This document shows, piece by piece, positions 20,299 through 30,844 of a DNA stretch of 64,000 nt; the first letter of the stretch is position 1, and each line of letters starts with the position of its first letter. The stretch is from Nocardiopsis sp. CNT312 (GTDB lineage: Bacteria; Actinomycetota; Actinomycetes; Streptosporangiales; Streptosporangiaceae): the NCBI RefSeq assembly GCF_000515115.1, contig NZ_AZXF01000012.1, positions 142,697 through 206,696 on the forward strand, read 5' to 3'. The notes below the pieces were generated by a model that saw only the letters and a program-made list of their open reading frames with translations, ran no database searches and was not told the DNA's origin. A program made the position numbers and the translations under genes.

Positions 20299-21687
20299 AT
20301 GGCCGCCAAGTCAGAGGCAATGGACGCACTGGTCAACCTCGCCAAGCGGCGGGGCCTGGTCTACCCCTCCAGTGAGATCTACGGGGGTCTGCGCGCCGCC
20401 TGGGACTACGGTCCCCTGGGTGTGGAGCTGAAGGCCAACGTCAAGCGCCAGTGGTGGCGCACGATGGTGCAGGAGCGCGAGGACATCGTCGGCTTGGACT
20501 CCAGTGTCATCCTGGCCCGCGAGGTCTGGGAGGCCTCCGGTCACGTCAAGGCCTTCGTCGACCCGCTCACCGAGTGCCAGTCCTGTCACAAGCGCTTCCG
20601 CGCCGACCACCTCATCGAGGCCTATGAGGAGAAGCACGGCCGCGAACCCGAGGGCGGCCTGAACGCGCTGGCCTGTTCCAACTGTGGTGCGAAGGACTCC
20701 TTCACCGAGCCGCGCATGTTCAACGGCCTGCTCCGTACCCACCTGGGCCCGGTCCAGGACGAGAAGGGCCTGGCCTATCTCCGTCCGGAGACCGCGCAGG
20801 GCATCTTCGTCAACTACAAGAACGTCGAGCAGTCCGCGCGGCGCAAGGTGCCCTTCGGCATCGGCCAGATCGGCAAGTCGTTCCGCAACGAGATCACCCC
20901 GGGCAACTTCATCTTCCGCACCCGCGAGTTCGAGCAGATGGAGATGGAGTTCTTCGTCAAGCCCGGCAGTGACGAGGAGTGGCACCAGTACTGGATCGAC
21001 ACCCGCCTCCAGTGGTACGTCGACCTCGGTATCGCCAAGGACAACCTGCGGCTGTACGAGCACCCCCAGGAGAAGCTCTCGCACTACTCCAAGCGCACCG
21101 TGGACGTGGAGTACCGCTTCAACTTCCAGGGCAGTGAGTGGGGCGAACTGGAGGGCATCGCCAACCGGACGGACTACGACCTCCGTACGCACAGCGAGGC
21201 CTCCGGCCAGGACCTGTCCTACTTCGACCAGGAGAACAACGAGCGCTACATCCCCTACGTCATCGAGCCCGCGGCCGGTGTGGACCGCACGGTGCTGACG
21301 TTCATGCTCGACGCCTACAACGTCGACGAGGCACCCAACGCCAAGGGCAAGATGGAGAAGCGTGCCGTGATGCGCCTGGATCCGCGCCTGTCGCCGGTCA
21401 AGGCCGCGGTGCTGCCGCTCTCGCGCAACGCCGACCTCTCGCCCAAGGCCCGCGACCTGGCCGCCGCCCTGCGCAAGCGCTGGAACGTGGAGTTCGACGA
21501 CGCCGGCGCGATCGGCCGCCGCTACCGCCGCCAGGACGAGATCGGCACGCCGTTCTGCGTGACGGTGGACTTCGACACCCTGGAGGACAGCGCGGTGACC
21601 GTGCGCGAGCGCGACACCATGTCCCAGGAGCGCGTGTCCCTGGACCGGGTGGAGACCTACCTGGTGGAGCGCCTGCCCGGCTGCTAG
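20299..21687 (+). CDS. glyS: glycyl-tRNA synthetase (single-subunit)
   Basis: 462-residue class II synthetase of the dimeric eukaryote/Gram-positive type. Motif 1 region [20 protein letters not shown], a zinc site CQSCHKRF ... ACSNCGAKD, motif 2 [20 protein letters not shown] with EMEFF, motif 3 region [15 protein letters not shown], and a C-terminal anticodon-binding domain ([12 protein letters not shown] to the end). ATG at 20299 follows GGATGGAG. It stands alone and ends at a strong hairpin. Confidence 0.97.
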   Translation: MAAKSEAMDALVNLAKRRGLVYPSSEIYGGLRAAWDYGPLGVELKANVKRQWWRTMVQEREDIVGLDSSVILAREVWEASGHVKAFVDPLTECQSCHKRFRADHLIEAYEEKHGREPEGGLNALACSNCGAKDSFTEPRMFNGLLRTHLGPVQDEKGLAYLRPETAQGIFVNYKNVEQSARRKVPFGIGQIGKSFRNEITPGNFIFRTREFEQMEMEFFVKPGSDEEWHQYWIDTRLQWYVDLGIAKDNLRLYEHPQEKLSHYSKRTVDVEYRFNFQGSEWGELEGIANRTDYDLRTHSEASGQDLSYFDQENNERYIPYVIEPAAGVDRTVLTFMLDAYNVDEAPNAKGKMEKRAVMRLDPRLSPVKAAVLPLSRNADLSPKARDLAAALRKRWNVEFDDAGAIGRRYRRQDEIGTPFCVTVDFDTLEDSAVTVRERDTMSQERVSLDRVETYLVERLPGC

Positions 21688-21708
21688 TGCCGGTGGGTTG
21701 GACGAACG

Positions 21709-21743
21709 GCGGCCGCCCGTCCCCGTGTGGGGCGGGCGGCCGC
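21709..21743. terminator. terminator between glyS and marR
   Basis: Stem GCGGCCGCCCG plus CCCC paired with GGGG plus CGGGCGGCCGC, 15 bp with a single-base bulge and a 4-base loop, between convergent stops. Confidence 0.75.
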
Positions 21744-21761
21744 GCGCTGTCCCCGGGGTGG

Positions 21762-22244
21762 TCAGCGGGGCGGCCGGACCTCGCGCTGCCGGACGGCGGC
21801 AGCGGCCCCGAACTCGTCGAGGAGTTCGGTGAGCAGTGAGCGGAGGGTGCGCAGCGCGTCGTCGCCCAGGCGTCGGCGGAGCCGTTCCTCCGTCTCCGTC
21901 CGTGCGGCACGGGCGGTCTCGACGGCCGCGCGGCCGCGTGCGGTCAGCCTGACCCGGCGGACCCGGGCGTCCTCGGGGGAGGGGAACCGCTCGGTGTAGC
22001 CGAGCCGTTCGAGCTCCACGACCGTTTTCGAGGCGCCCTGCGGGGTCATGTCCAGCCTCTCGGCCAGGTCGCCGATGGTGGGCTCGTTCTCGACGAGTTG
22101 TTGGAAGACGTAGCCGTGGGACGTGCGCAGGTCGGCGAAGCCGTGGGCGGCGAGTGCGTCCTGGACGGATGAGGCGGCCGCCGATCCCACGAAGAGGGCG
22201 AGCGTGCTGGTGTCCAGGTCGTCGGGTTCCAGTGGTTGTGACAT
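21762..22244 (-). CDS. MarR family transcriptional regulator
   Basis: 160 residues with a winged helix-turn-helix: PTIGDLAERLDMTPQGASKT as the reading helix region, VVELERLGYTERFPSPEDAR and VRRVRLTARGR as the wing, and helical dimerisation segments on both sides. ATG at 22244 (MSQPLEPDD). The divergent gene encodes a SnoaL-like protein and two palindromes lie in the gap, so it very likely controls itself and that gene. Effector unknown. Confidence 0.88.
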   Translation of the reverse strand: MSQPLEPDDLDTSTLALFVGSAAASSVQDALAAHGFADLRTSHGYVFQQLVENEPTIGDLAERLDMTPQGASKTVVELERLGYTERFPSPEDARVRRVRLTARGRAAVETARAARTETEERLRRRLGDDALRTLRSLLTELLDEFGAAAAVRQREVRPPR

Positions 22245-22262
22245 ACCCCCATTGTGTATTGA

Positions 22263-22288
22263 CAACCTAGGTTGCACAACTATGGTTG
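22263..22288. promoter_or_regulatory. candidate MarR operator pair
   Basis: Perfect palindrome CAACCTAGGTTG at 22263-22274 and near-palindrome CAACTATGGTTG at 22277-22288, 14 bp centre to centre, in the divergent gap between marR and the SnoaL-like gene. The second box covers the alternative ATG at 22282. Confidence 0.6.
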
Positions 22289-22293
22289 AAGAT

Positions 22294-22758
22294 ATGTCGA
22301 GAATCGATGAACACCCCAATGTCACGACGACCATCCGCTACCACGAGGCGGTGTCCCGCTTTGCCGACACCGAGGAGCTCACCTCCTTCTTCCACCCGGA
22401 CGCCGTCCACACCCAGTTGCCCAACGTCCTGTTCCCCGAGGGCACCGTCCGCACCCTGAAGGAGGTCACCGCCGCCTCGGAACAGGGCAGGGGCATGCTC
22501 TCCGAGCAGTCCTTCGAGGTGGTCGAGGCGATGGCCTCCGGGGATCGGGTCGCCGCGGAGGTCGCCTGGTCGGGAACGCTGGCGGTGCCGCTGGGCGGGC
22601 TGCCCGCCGGACACGTCCTGCGCGCACACGTCGCCACCTTCCTGGAGTTCCGCGACGGAAGGATCATCGCCCAGCGCAACTACGACTGCTACGAGCCGCT
22701 GCGCCCCCTCGACCCGGAGGGGGAGGGGGCTGGTGAGGAGGGCGTGACCGGAGCCTGA
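22294..22758 (+). CDS. SnoaL-like / NTF2-fold protein
   Basis: 154 residues with the cone-shaped alpha-beta fold of SnoaL-like proteins: IRYHEAVSRFADTEELTSFF, HPDAVHTQLPNVLFPEG, MASGDRVAAEVAWSGTL and FLEFRDGRIIAQRNYDCYEP. This family includes polyketide cyclases, isomerases and many of unknown role. ATG at 22294 gives MSRIDEHPNV; an in-frame ATG at 22282 lies inside the operator box and is less likely. Expected to be the target of the divergent MarR protein. Confidence 0.8.
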   Translation: MSRIDEHPNVTTTIRYHEAVSRFADTEELTSFFHPDAVHTQLPNVLFPEGTVRTLKEVTAASEQGRGMLSEQSFEVVEAMASGDRVAAEVAWSGTLAVPLGGLPAGHVLRAHVATFLEFRDGRIIAQRNYDCYEPLRPLDPEGEGAGEEGVTGA

Positions 22759-23004
22759 GGGCGGACGGCCGCGTGCTGGGCGGCGGTGAGGCGGCCGGCT
22801 CCGGGGGGAGGGCCGACCGCCTCTGGTCCCGGGCCGCACACGGCCGCGGGCTCCTGCACTCAACGTAGCGGTAGGGCGTGTGCGGTAAGCGGTCGTTTGG
22901 TGCCCCTTGTCGCATCGCGTGAGCCGATTGTGACCTGCGGCGCAGGGTCCGCGGTCGATCCGACGCCCTTCGTGGGGTCCGGCATGATGCCTCGTACTTC
23001 CATG

Positions 23005-23043
23005 CCTAGTTCTGCTGGGGTAACGGCCCCTAGCAGAACTAGG
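23005..23043. promoter_or_regulatory. candidate PadR operator
   Basis: Long inverted repeat CCTAGTTCTGCTGGGG / CCCCTAGCAGAACTAGG (one extra base in the right arm) around a 6-base spacer, ending 14 bases before padR. PadR-type repressors autoregulate through such repeats. Confidence 0.65.
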
Positions 23044-23057
23044 TAGGGGGAGGGGCA

Positions 23058-23432
23058 GTGCACATAGACAAGGACCTGGTCGCGGCGTCGGCCACACCGC
23101 TCGTTCTGGGCATCCTGGCCGAGGGCGAGTCCTATGGATACGCCATCGTCAAACGGGTCAACGAGCTCTCCGGCGGCCGGATGCAGTGGACGGACGGGAT
23201 GCTCTACCCGCTGCTGCACCGCCTGGAGCGCAACGGCTTCGTGCGGGCGTCCTGGGGTACCTCCGCCCAGGGTCGCCGCCGCAAGCACTATGCGATCACC
23301 GAGGCCGGGCTCCAGACGCTGACCGAACGGCAGGAGCAGTGGAGCGTGGTCGCCGACGCGCTCAAGCAGGTGTGGCAGGCCGCCGCGCGCCCGCCGATCC
23401 TCGGTGACGCACCGGCAGGGGGGATCTCCTGA
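23058..23432 (+). CDS. PadR family transcriptional regulator
   Basis: 124 residues, a short (class 2-like) PadR winged helix. LVLGILAEGESYGYAIVKRV, TDGMLYPLLHRLERNGFVRA and GRRRKHYAITEAGLQTL are the family blocks, then a dimerising helix. GTG follows GGGGGAGGGG. Its stop overlaps an ATG of a gene fragment (TGATGA). In relatives, a padR of this type is followed by a membrane gene starting with a permease prefix domain; only ~28 codons of that gene remain here. Confidence 0.9.
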   Translation: MHIDKDLVAASATPLVLGILAEGESYGYAIVKRVNELSGGRMQWTDGMLYPLLHRLERNGFVRASWGTSAQGRRRKHYAITEAGLQTLTERQEQWSVVADALKQVWQAAARPPILGDAPAGGIS

Positions 23433-23515
23433 TGAGCGCGACCGTGCGCGCGGACGCCCTGGAGGACCAGATCGACCAGTGGCGCGGATTCGTGCGCCGC
23501 CGCCGGGCGATCGAT
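23432..23515 (+). pseudogene. 5' fragment of a permease-prefix membrane gene
   Basis: Translationally coupled to padR (ATGA). The first ~28 codons, including ALEDQIDQWRGFVRRRRAID, match the start of the permease prefix domain proteins normally encoded after such padR genes. After ~23515 the frame turns into the antisense of a phosphotransferase fragment, so the gene is cut by a deletion or rearrangement. Confidence 0.6.
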
Positions 23516-23914
23516 CTCCTCCGCCCCGCCGTTGAGCGCGGATCGGGCCGACGCCAGGAATGCGTCCAGTTTCTCCCTGATGGGGCGCATGCCGGGAACG
23601 GGGGAGGGGACCAGCCGGTCGCGCATGTCCAGCAGGGTCCGCATGACCGCCGGGGCTTCCGAGAACAGGTCCACGTGTCGGCCCCCGACATGCTCGAAGA
23701 CCAGTGTCAGCCACCCGCCCTCGCAGCCCCAGAGCAGCCGGGGCGCAGGAACACCGGACGGAAGCGCCTCCGCCACCGCCCGCTCCCGCCGGTAGCCGGG
23801 CAGAGCCGGTGACCTCACCGGAACCGCCTTGACGAACACGGTGCGGCGCTCGGTCTCCACACGCGAGGCGATGCCGACCGTGAGGCCGGGCGGGGTGGTC
23901 GTGGTGCGGCGCAC
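23516..23914 (-). pseudogene. 3'-truncated aminoglycoside/choline phosphotransferase-like gene
   Basis: About 133 residues from GTG 23914 resembling the N-lobe of an APH-type kinase: GLTVGIASRVETERRTVFVK (nucleotide-binding Lys), YRRERAVAEALPSGVPAPRL, WLTLVFEHVGGRHVDLF and MRTLLDMRDRLVPSPV. The catalytic loop (HxD) and Mg-binding Asp are missing, because the sequence runs into the permease-prefix fragment near 23515. Coding-like composition continues upstream of the GTG to about 23970 without a clear start codon. It should be inactive. Confidence 0.6.
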
Positions 23915-24002
23915 CCGCCCGAACTCCGCCTCGAAGGCGGCTTGGGCAGGTGTGCCCAGGTGAATCGTCGCTTCACGGGGGACGACCCTAGCGGGATCGG
24001 GC

Positions 24003-24755
24003 TCAGCCGGAGGTGTAGACGACGAAGGACACCGCGATGTACTGGCACACGAACGCGGCGATGGTCAGCGAGTGGAAGATCTCGTGGAAGCCGAACCAGC
24101 GCGGCGCCGGGTCGGGCCACTTGAGGGCGTAGACCACCGCCCCGACGCTGTAGAGCACCCCGCCCACGAGGACGAGGATCCACGTCGCCGGGTGCGTGCC
24201 GCTGATCAGCTGCGGGATGAACAGCACCGCCACCCAGCCGATCGCCAGGTACAGCGCCGTGGACAGCCAGCGCGGCGCGCCCAGCCAGAGCAGCTTGAAA
24301 CCGACCCCGGCGACGGCGCCGGTCCAGATGAGGGCCAGCATCGCCGCGCGCAGGCCGCCGTCGAGCACCAGCACCACGAACGGCGTGTAGGTGCCCGCGA
24401 TGATGAGGTAGATGTTGGAGTGGTCCATGCGCCGCAGGACCTTCTGCGCGCGCGGCGACCAGCGGCCCACGTGGTAGACGGCCGAGGTGCTGAACAGCAT
24501 CACCGAGCTGAGCGCGTACACGGCGCTGGCCACTCCGGCGGGCCAGGTGGGGGAGAGGCAGACGAGCACGATCCCGGCGGCCAGGGCCAGGGGCGCCGTG
24601 CCCAGGTGCAGCCACCCGCGCAGGCGGGGCTTGACCGCCTCCAGTAGTTCGCCGGCGGCCGTGGCCGCCCGTTCGGGCACGGAGGCCTCACCGGTGCCGG
24701 GGTCGTTTCCGTCCGGTCCCGTGTTCCCGTTCTTCCGTGCCTGCTCGTTCGACAC
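24003..24755 (-). CDS. hemolysin III / PAQR family membrane protein
   Basis: 250 residues, seven hydrophobic segments. PAQR hallmarks are SSVMLFSTSAVYHVGRW (Ser and His of the metal site), RMDHSNIYLIIAGTYTPF (Asp/His) and WFGFHEIFHSLTIAAF (paired His). GTG at 24755 (MSNEQARKNG) follows GGGAGGG. Family members are putative hydrolases or membrane-stress proteins; the hemolysin name is historical. A 22-bp perfect palindrome lies 58 bases upstream. Confidence 0.88.
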   Translation of the reverse strand: MSNEQARKNGNTGPDGNDPGTGEASVPERAATAAGELLEAVKPRLRGWLHLGTAPLALAAGIVLVCLSPTWPAGVASAVYALSSVMLFSTSAVYHVGRWSPRAQKVLRRMDHSNIYLIIAGTYTPFVVLVLDGGLRAAMLALIWTGAVAGVGFKLLWLGAPRWLSTALYLAIGWVAVLFIPQLISGTHPATWILVLVGGVLYSVGAVVYALKWPDPAPRWFGFHEIFHSLTIAAFVCQYIAVSFVVYTSG

Positions 24756-24812
24756 CGCCGTACACCCTCCCTCACGTGTACCCGCCCCGAGGCGGGAGTT
24801 CTGTGCGAAGCC

Positions 24813-24834
24813 TAACCTACGGATCCGTAGGTTA
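24813..24834. promoter_or_regulatory. 22-bp perfect palindrome upstream of the hemolysin III gene
   Basis: Half-site TAACCTACGGA followed directly by its reverse complement, with no spacer. Size and symmetry match TetR-family operators. It lies 58 bases upstream of the hlyIII GTG; no TetR gene is in the window. Confidence 0.6.
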
Positions 24835-25042
24835 CTCATTGGTACAGGGGTGGCGCCAGACACAGGCCCCCGCCGGCACAAGGCAGTGCGGATGAGTGGT
24901 CGCAGGGCCTTCGTCGGGGCTGATGTGCGGTTTCGGGATTCCCGCCGTCCGAACACACCTGCTGTGACCAGCGGTGCAGCCGATGCGTGAGCCACTGCCC
25001 CCGTATCCTGGGGGAGTGGGCCACCCGTACCGGTGCTGAACC

Positions 25043-25058
25043 ATTGGTATAGACCTCT
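25043..25058. promoter_or_regulatory. candidate DasR-like (GntR) element upstream of ppdK
   Basis: ATTGGTATAGACCTCT agrees at 13 of 16 positions with the streptomycete DasR element AGTGGTCTAGACCACT. It lies 139 bases upstream of the ppdK start. The rest of the gap from 24835 to 25196 shows nothing else I can name. Confidence 0.45.
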
Positions 25059-25196
25059 ATGAGGAGGGTGAACTGCAAAAACTCGGAAAACTGCAGCTCA
25101 TGGACAAGGAGTTCCGCGCGGTCTGGATAGAGTCGCGCCCGTCCAGTCAGGGTCGGCTCGACGCGGAGCCGCCGACACGACCGAGGGAGCACCCCC

Positions 25197-27887
<2,691 letters not shown>

Positions 27888-27897
27888 GCCTTCGGGA

Positions 27898-27928
27898 GGG
27901 GGCCGCGGGGGCACCTGCGGCCCCCTTT
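27898..27928 (+). terminator. ppdK terminator
   Basis: Stem GGGGGCCGC / GCGGCCCCC with a 10-base loop followed by TTT, ten bases past the ppdK stop. Confidence 0.8.
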
Positions 27929-27951
27929 CCCTATGCGCGACGGGGTCGACA

Positions 27952-28018
27952 CGCTCTAGACTTCTCCCTAGAGAATCGTTTACCGCAAAGGTGAGATGTG
28001 ACTCTTTCGTGATATAAT
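27952..28018 (+). promoter_or_regulatory. candidate promoter with TATAAT box and CTAGAG repeat
   Basis: A perfect TATAAT at 28013-28018 is exceptional in this GC-rich sequence, and an inverted repeat CTCTAG-N8-CTAGAG lies at about 27953-27972. The -35 is unclear. The next gene starts at 28208, implying an untranslated leader of ~180 bases. Confidence 0.4.
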
Positions 28019-28207
28019 CTTGACCATTGGTCCGTCCGTTGCTCCCTCTCGTCCCCCAGTACCCGTCCGGTCACCGGGCGCATCGACCCTTCCGTTGCGG
28101 TCGTCGTCCGTGGCACTGTTCGGTGGTGGTGGCGAACCATCGGGGATCGGTGGCCGTCCCAGTGGGGTACGCATTCTCCAGGCAGCGATTCGTGCGGAGG
28201 TGGGCCG

Positions 28208-29155
28208 GTGCGAGCGGCAGGCGACGAGCGCGGCGACGAACCACAGGAGGCTCCGGCCTCCGCGTCTCCGGCGGACGACGAGAGCACACGGGTCTTCGTG
28301 CGCGGCGGCCCCGCCGCGCACACCGAGCCCGGGGCCGAAGCCAGCCCGGAGTTCTCCAGGGACACCGCACGGTCCGCCGACGCGGCCACCCGGGTGTTCA
28401 GCCGCGAGGACACCGCCGACAGCGGCGTCTACGTCCCCGTCGAATGGGAGGAGCCCCGGCTGCCGGCCGACGAGCGCCCCCGGCGCGGAGGCCGGGCCCC
28501 CAAGAGGCCCACGGCCCGCACACGCCGCCCCCGCAGGAGCCGGTTCCGGGTGCGCTGGGTCCTCGTCCTGCTACTGATCACCGCGCTCGTACTGCCCTCC
28601 GGGACCTGGGCGTGGGTGTGGTACACCGCCCGCCAGGACGACCGCGCCACCACGGACGCCATCGTGGTCCTGGGCGCCAGCCAGTACAACGGCGTCCCCT
28701 CGCCGGTCTTCGAGGCCCGCCTGCGGCACGCCCAGAGCCTGTACCAGAACGGCGTCGCCCCCGTCATCGTCACCGTGGGCGGCAAACTGCCCGGGGACAA
28801 CTTCACCGAGGCCGCCTCGGGCCGCAACTGGCTGGTCGAGGTCGGCGTTCCCGCCGAGCAGATCATCGCGGTGGAGGAGGGCAGCGACACCCTCCAGAGC
28901 ATCCAGGCCGTCTCCGAGGTCTTCGACACCAACGGCTGGCAGGACGCCACCCTGGTCTCCGACCCCTGGCACAGCCTGCGCTCCAAGATCATGGCGGCCG
29001 ACTTCGGCATCGAGGCGGGCACCTCGCCCTCGCGCTCGGGCCCCGCGGTCATCGAACGCAGCACCCAACTGTGGTACATCACCAGGGAGACCGCCTCGCT
29101 CTGGTACTACTGGATCTTCAACGACAGCAGTGAGATCCGTGTGAACGCTGCCTGA
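28208..29155 (+). CDS. YdcF/SanA-like DUF218 membrane protein
   Basis: 315 residues. A ~110-residue hydrophilic N-terminus rich in Asp, Glu, Arg and Pro precedes one membrane segment (RWVLVLLLITALVLPSGTWA, about 118-137). The extracytoplasmic DUF218 domain follows: TDAIVVLGASQYNGVPSPVF, RLRHAQSLYQNGVAPVIVTVG, EEGSDTLQSIQAV and LVSDPWHSLRSKIMA. DUF218 proteins (ElyC, SanA) affect envelope integrity and peptidoglycan lipid carriers. GTG follows GCGGAGGTGGG. 53 bases before dgt, same direction. Confidence 0.85.
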   Translation: MRAAGDERGDEPQEAPASASPADDESTRVFVRGGPAAHTEPGAEASPEFSRDTARSADAATRVFSREDTADSGVYVPVEWEEPRLPADERPRRGGRAPKRPTARTRRPRRSRFRVRWVLVLLLITALVLPSGTWAWVWYTARQDDRATTDAIVVLGASQYNGVPSPVFEARLRHAQSLYQNGVAPVIVTVGGKLPGDNFTEAASGRNWLVEVGVPAEQIIAVEEGSDTLQSIQAVSEVFDTNGWQDATLVSDPWHSLRSKIMAADFGIEAGTSPSRSGPAVIERSTQLWYITRETASLWYYWIFNDSSEIRVNAA

Positions 29156-29208
29156 AGATGAGTTCCATACCGTTTTTCGGACCCTTGGTCGAGTAACGTC
29201 GGAAAACG

Positions 29209-30462
29209 ATGGACACCAACACCGGAGCCGAGGGCGCCGAACCCGGCTACAGCCGTGCCGACACCGAACGCCGCGAGCCCGAGCCGCGCAAGAGCCGCTC
29301 CCGCGGCCCCTTCGAACGCGACCGTGCCCGGGTCCTGCACAGCTCCGCGCTCCGCCGCCTGGCCGCCAAGACCCAGGTCGTCCAGCTCGGAGTGAGCGAC
29401 TTCCCACGCACCCGCCTCACCCACTCCCTGGAGTGCGCCCAGATCGGCCGCGAACTCGGCAAGGCCCTGGGCTGCGACCCCGACCTCGTCGAGGCCGCAT
29501 GCCTGTCCCACGACCTCGGGCACCCCCCGTTCGGCCACAACGGCGAACGTGCCCTGGACGAGGCCGCCGCCGCGTGCGGCGGATTCGAGGGCAACGCCCA
29601 GAGCCTGCGCCTGCTCACCCGCCTGGAGGGCAAGGTCGTGGCCCCCGACGGGCGCAGCGCCGGGCTCAACCTCACCCGAGCCACCCTCGACGCCACCGTG
29701 AAGTACCCCTGGCGCAGGGGCGAGGGCGGCGACACCCGCAAATTCAACTGCTACCCCGACGACACCGAGGCCTTCACCTGGCTGCGCGAGGGTGCGCCCA
29801 CCGGGCGCACCTGCTTCGAGGCGCAGGTGATGGACTGGTCCGACGACGTCGCCTACTCCGTGCACGACGTCGAGGACGCCCTGCACGCCGGGCTGGTGAG
29901 CATGGCCGCCCTGCACAGCCCCGCCGAGCGCGCCGAGGTGTGCCGCACAGCCGCCGAGCGCTACTGCGACGCCGACACCACCGAGCTGGAGGAGACCCTC
30001 ACCGGTCTGCTCGCCGAACCCGTCTGGCCCCGCGCGTTCACCGGCGACATCGGCTCCCTCGCCGCGCTCAAGAACCTCACCAGCGAACTCATCGGCCGGT
30101 TCTGCCGCGCCGCCGAACGCGCCACCCGCGACGTCCACGGCCCCGGACGGCTCACCCGCTACGGCGCCGAACTCGTCCTGCCCCGCCGCGCCCTGCTGGA
30201 GTGCGCGCTGCTCAAGGCGGTGGCGGCGCACTTCGTGATGGCGCGCGAGGAGGCCCTGCGCTACCAGGTGGAGGAGCGCAGGATGGTCACCGAACTGGTC
30301 GCCGCCCTGCGCGCGGGCGCCCCCGACGGCCTCGACCCGCAGTTCCGGGCCCCCTACGAGCGGGCCCGCGACGACGCCGCCGCGCTGCGCGTGGTCGTCG
30401 ACCAGGTCGCCTCGCTCACCGACACCTCCGCCACCGCTCTGCACCGTCGCCTCGTCGGCTGA
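29209..30462 (+). CDS. dgt: deoxyguanosinetriphosphate triphosphohydrolase-like protein
   Basis: 417-residue HD-domain dNTPase that removes triphosphate from dGTP or related dNTPs. The metal site is seen in [30 protein letters not shown] (the HD pair) and [24 protein letters not shown] at 29209. In actinobacteria dgt characteristically precedes dnaG; here it does too, but two oppositely read genes lie between them. Confidence 0.93.
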   Translation: MDTNTGAEGAEPGYSRADTERREPEPRKSRSRGPFERDRARVLHSSALRRLAAKTQVVQLGVSDFPRTRLTHSLECAQIGRELGKALGCDPDLVEAACLSHDLGHPPFGHNGERALDEAAAACGGFEGNAQSLRLLTRLEGKVVAPDGRSAGLNLTRATLDATVKYPWRRGEGGDTRKFNCYPDDTEAFTWLREGAPTGRTCFEAQVMDWSDDVAYSVHDVEDALHAGLVSMAALHSPAERAEVCRTAAERYCDADTTELEETLTGLLAEPVWPRAFTGDIGSLAALKNLTSELIGRFCRAAERATRDVHGPGRLTRYGAELVLPRRALLECALLKAVAAHFVMAREEALRYQVEERRMVTELVAALRAGAPDGLDPQFRAPYERARDDAAALRVVVDQVASLTDTSATALHRRLVG

Positions 30463-30810
30463 GAGCCCTGAGCGGCCCCGGCACCGAAGGACGCGGACGG
30501 CCCCCACCCGGGCACACGCGGTCGCTGTGCTGACACTGGCGTGCACCCGGCCACCCCTGACCGCGCTCGTGGCCGGGGCGGCCGTCTCCGACCGCCCCCG
30601 CCGCTGGCGAGTGCGTTCACGCACAGTCCCTCGGGCTGGGGGCCCACGTGCTGCCCGGGGCCCTCGCCCCGGCCGGAGCGGTGGCGGGAGGCCCGTCCGA
30701 CCGGGCCGCACGCCAGCGGCCACGACCTGCTGCGGGGCCTCTGGCGGGAGCGGTGACCGCCGCGGGCACCGCCCTGGCCGCAGGGGTGCCGTGGTGGCAC
30801 GCCGGACGGA
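30463..30810. other. intergenic stretch without recognisable gene
   Basis: About 350 bases between dgt and the convergent VWA gene. Open frames exist on both strands, but none has a conserved motif, and the most coding-like one (30648-30854) runs through the terminator hairpin of the VWA operon. No RNA gene was recognised. Confidence 0.5.
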
Positions 30811-30838
30811 TGCTCCGGCGCGGGGACGCGCCGGAGCA
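30811..30838 (-). terminator. terminator of the VWA operon
   Basis: Perfect 11-bp stem TGCTCCGGCGC / GCGCCGGAGCA with a 6-base loop, seven bases beyond the stop of the leftward VWA gene. Confidence 0.75.
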
Positions 30839-30844
30839 CACCGG

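Noticed and set aside
17739..20345. 868-codon open frame on the minus strand
   Set aside because: Antisense of the GT2/TagF-like gene and its neighbour; no domain and no ribosome site.
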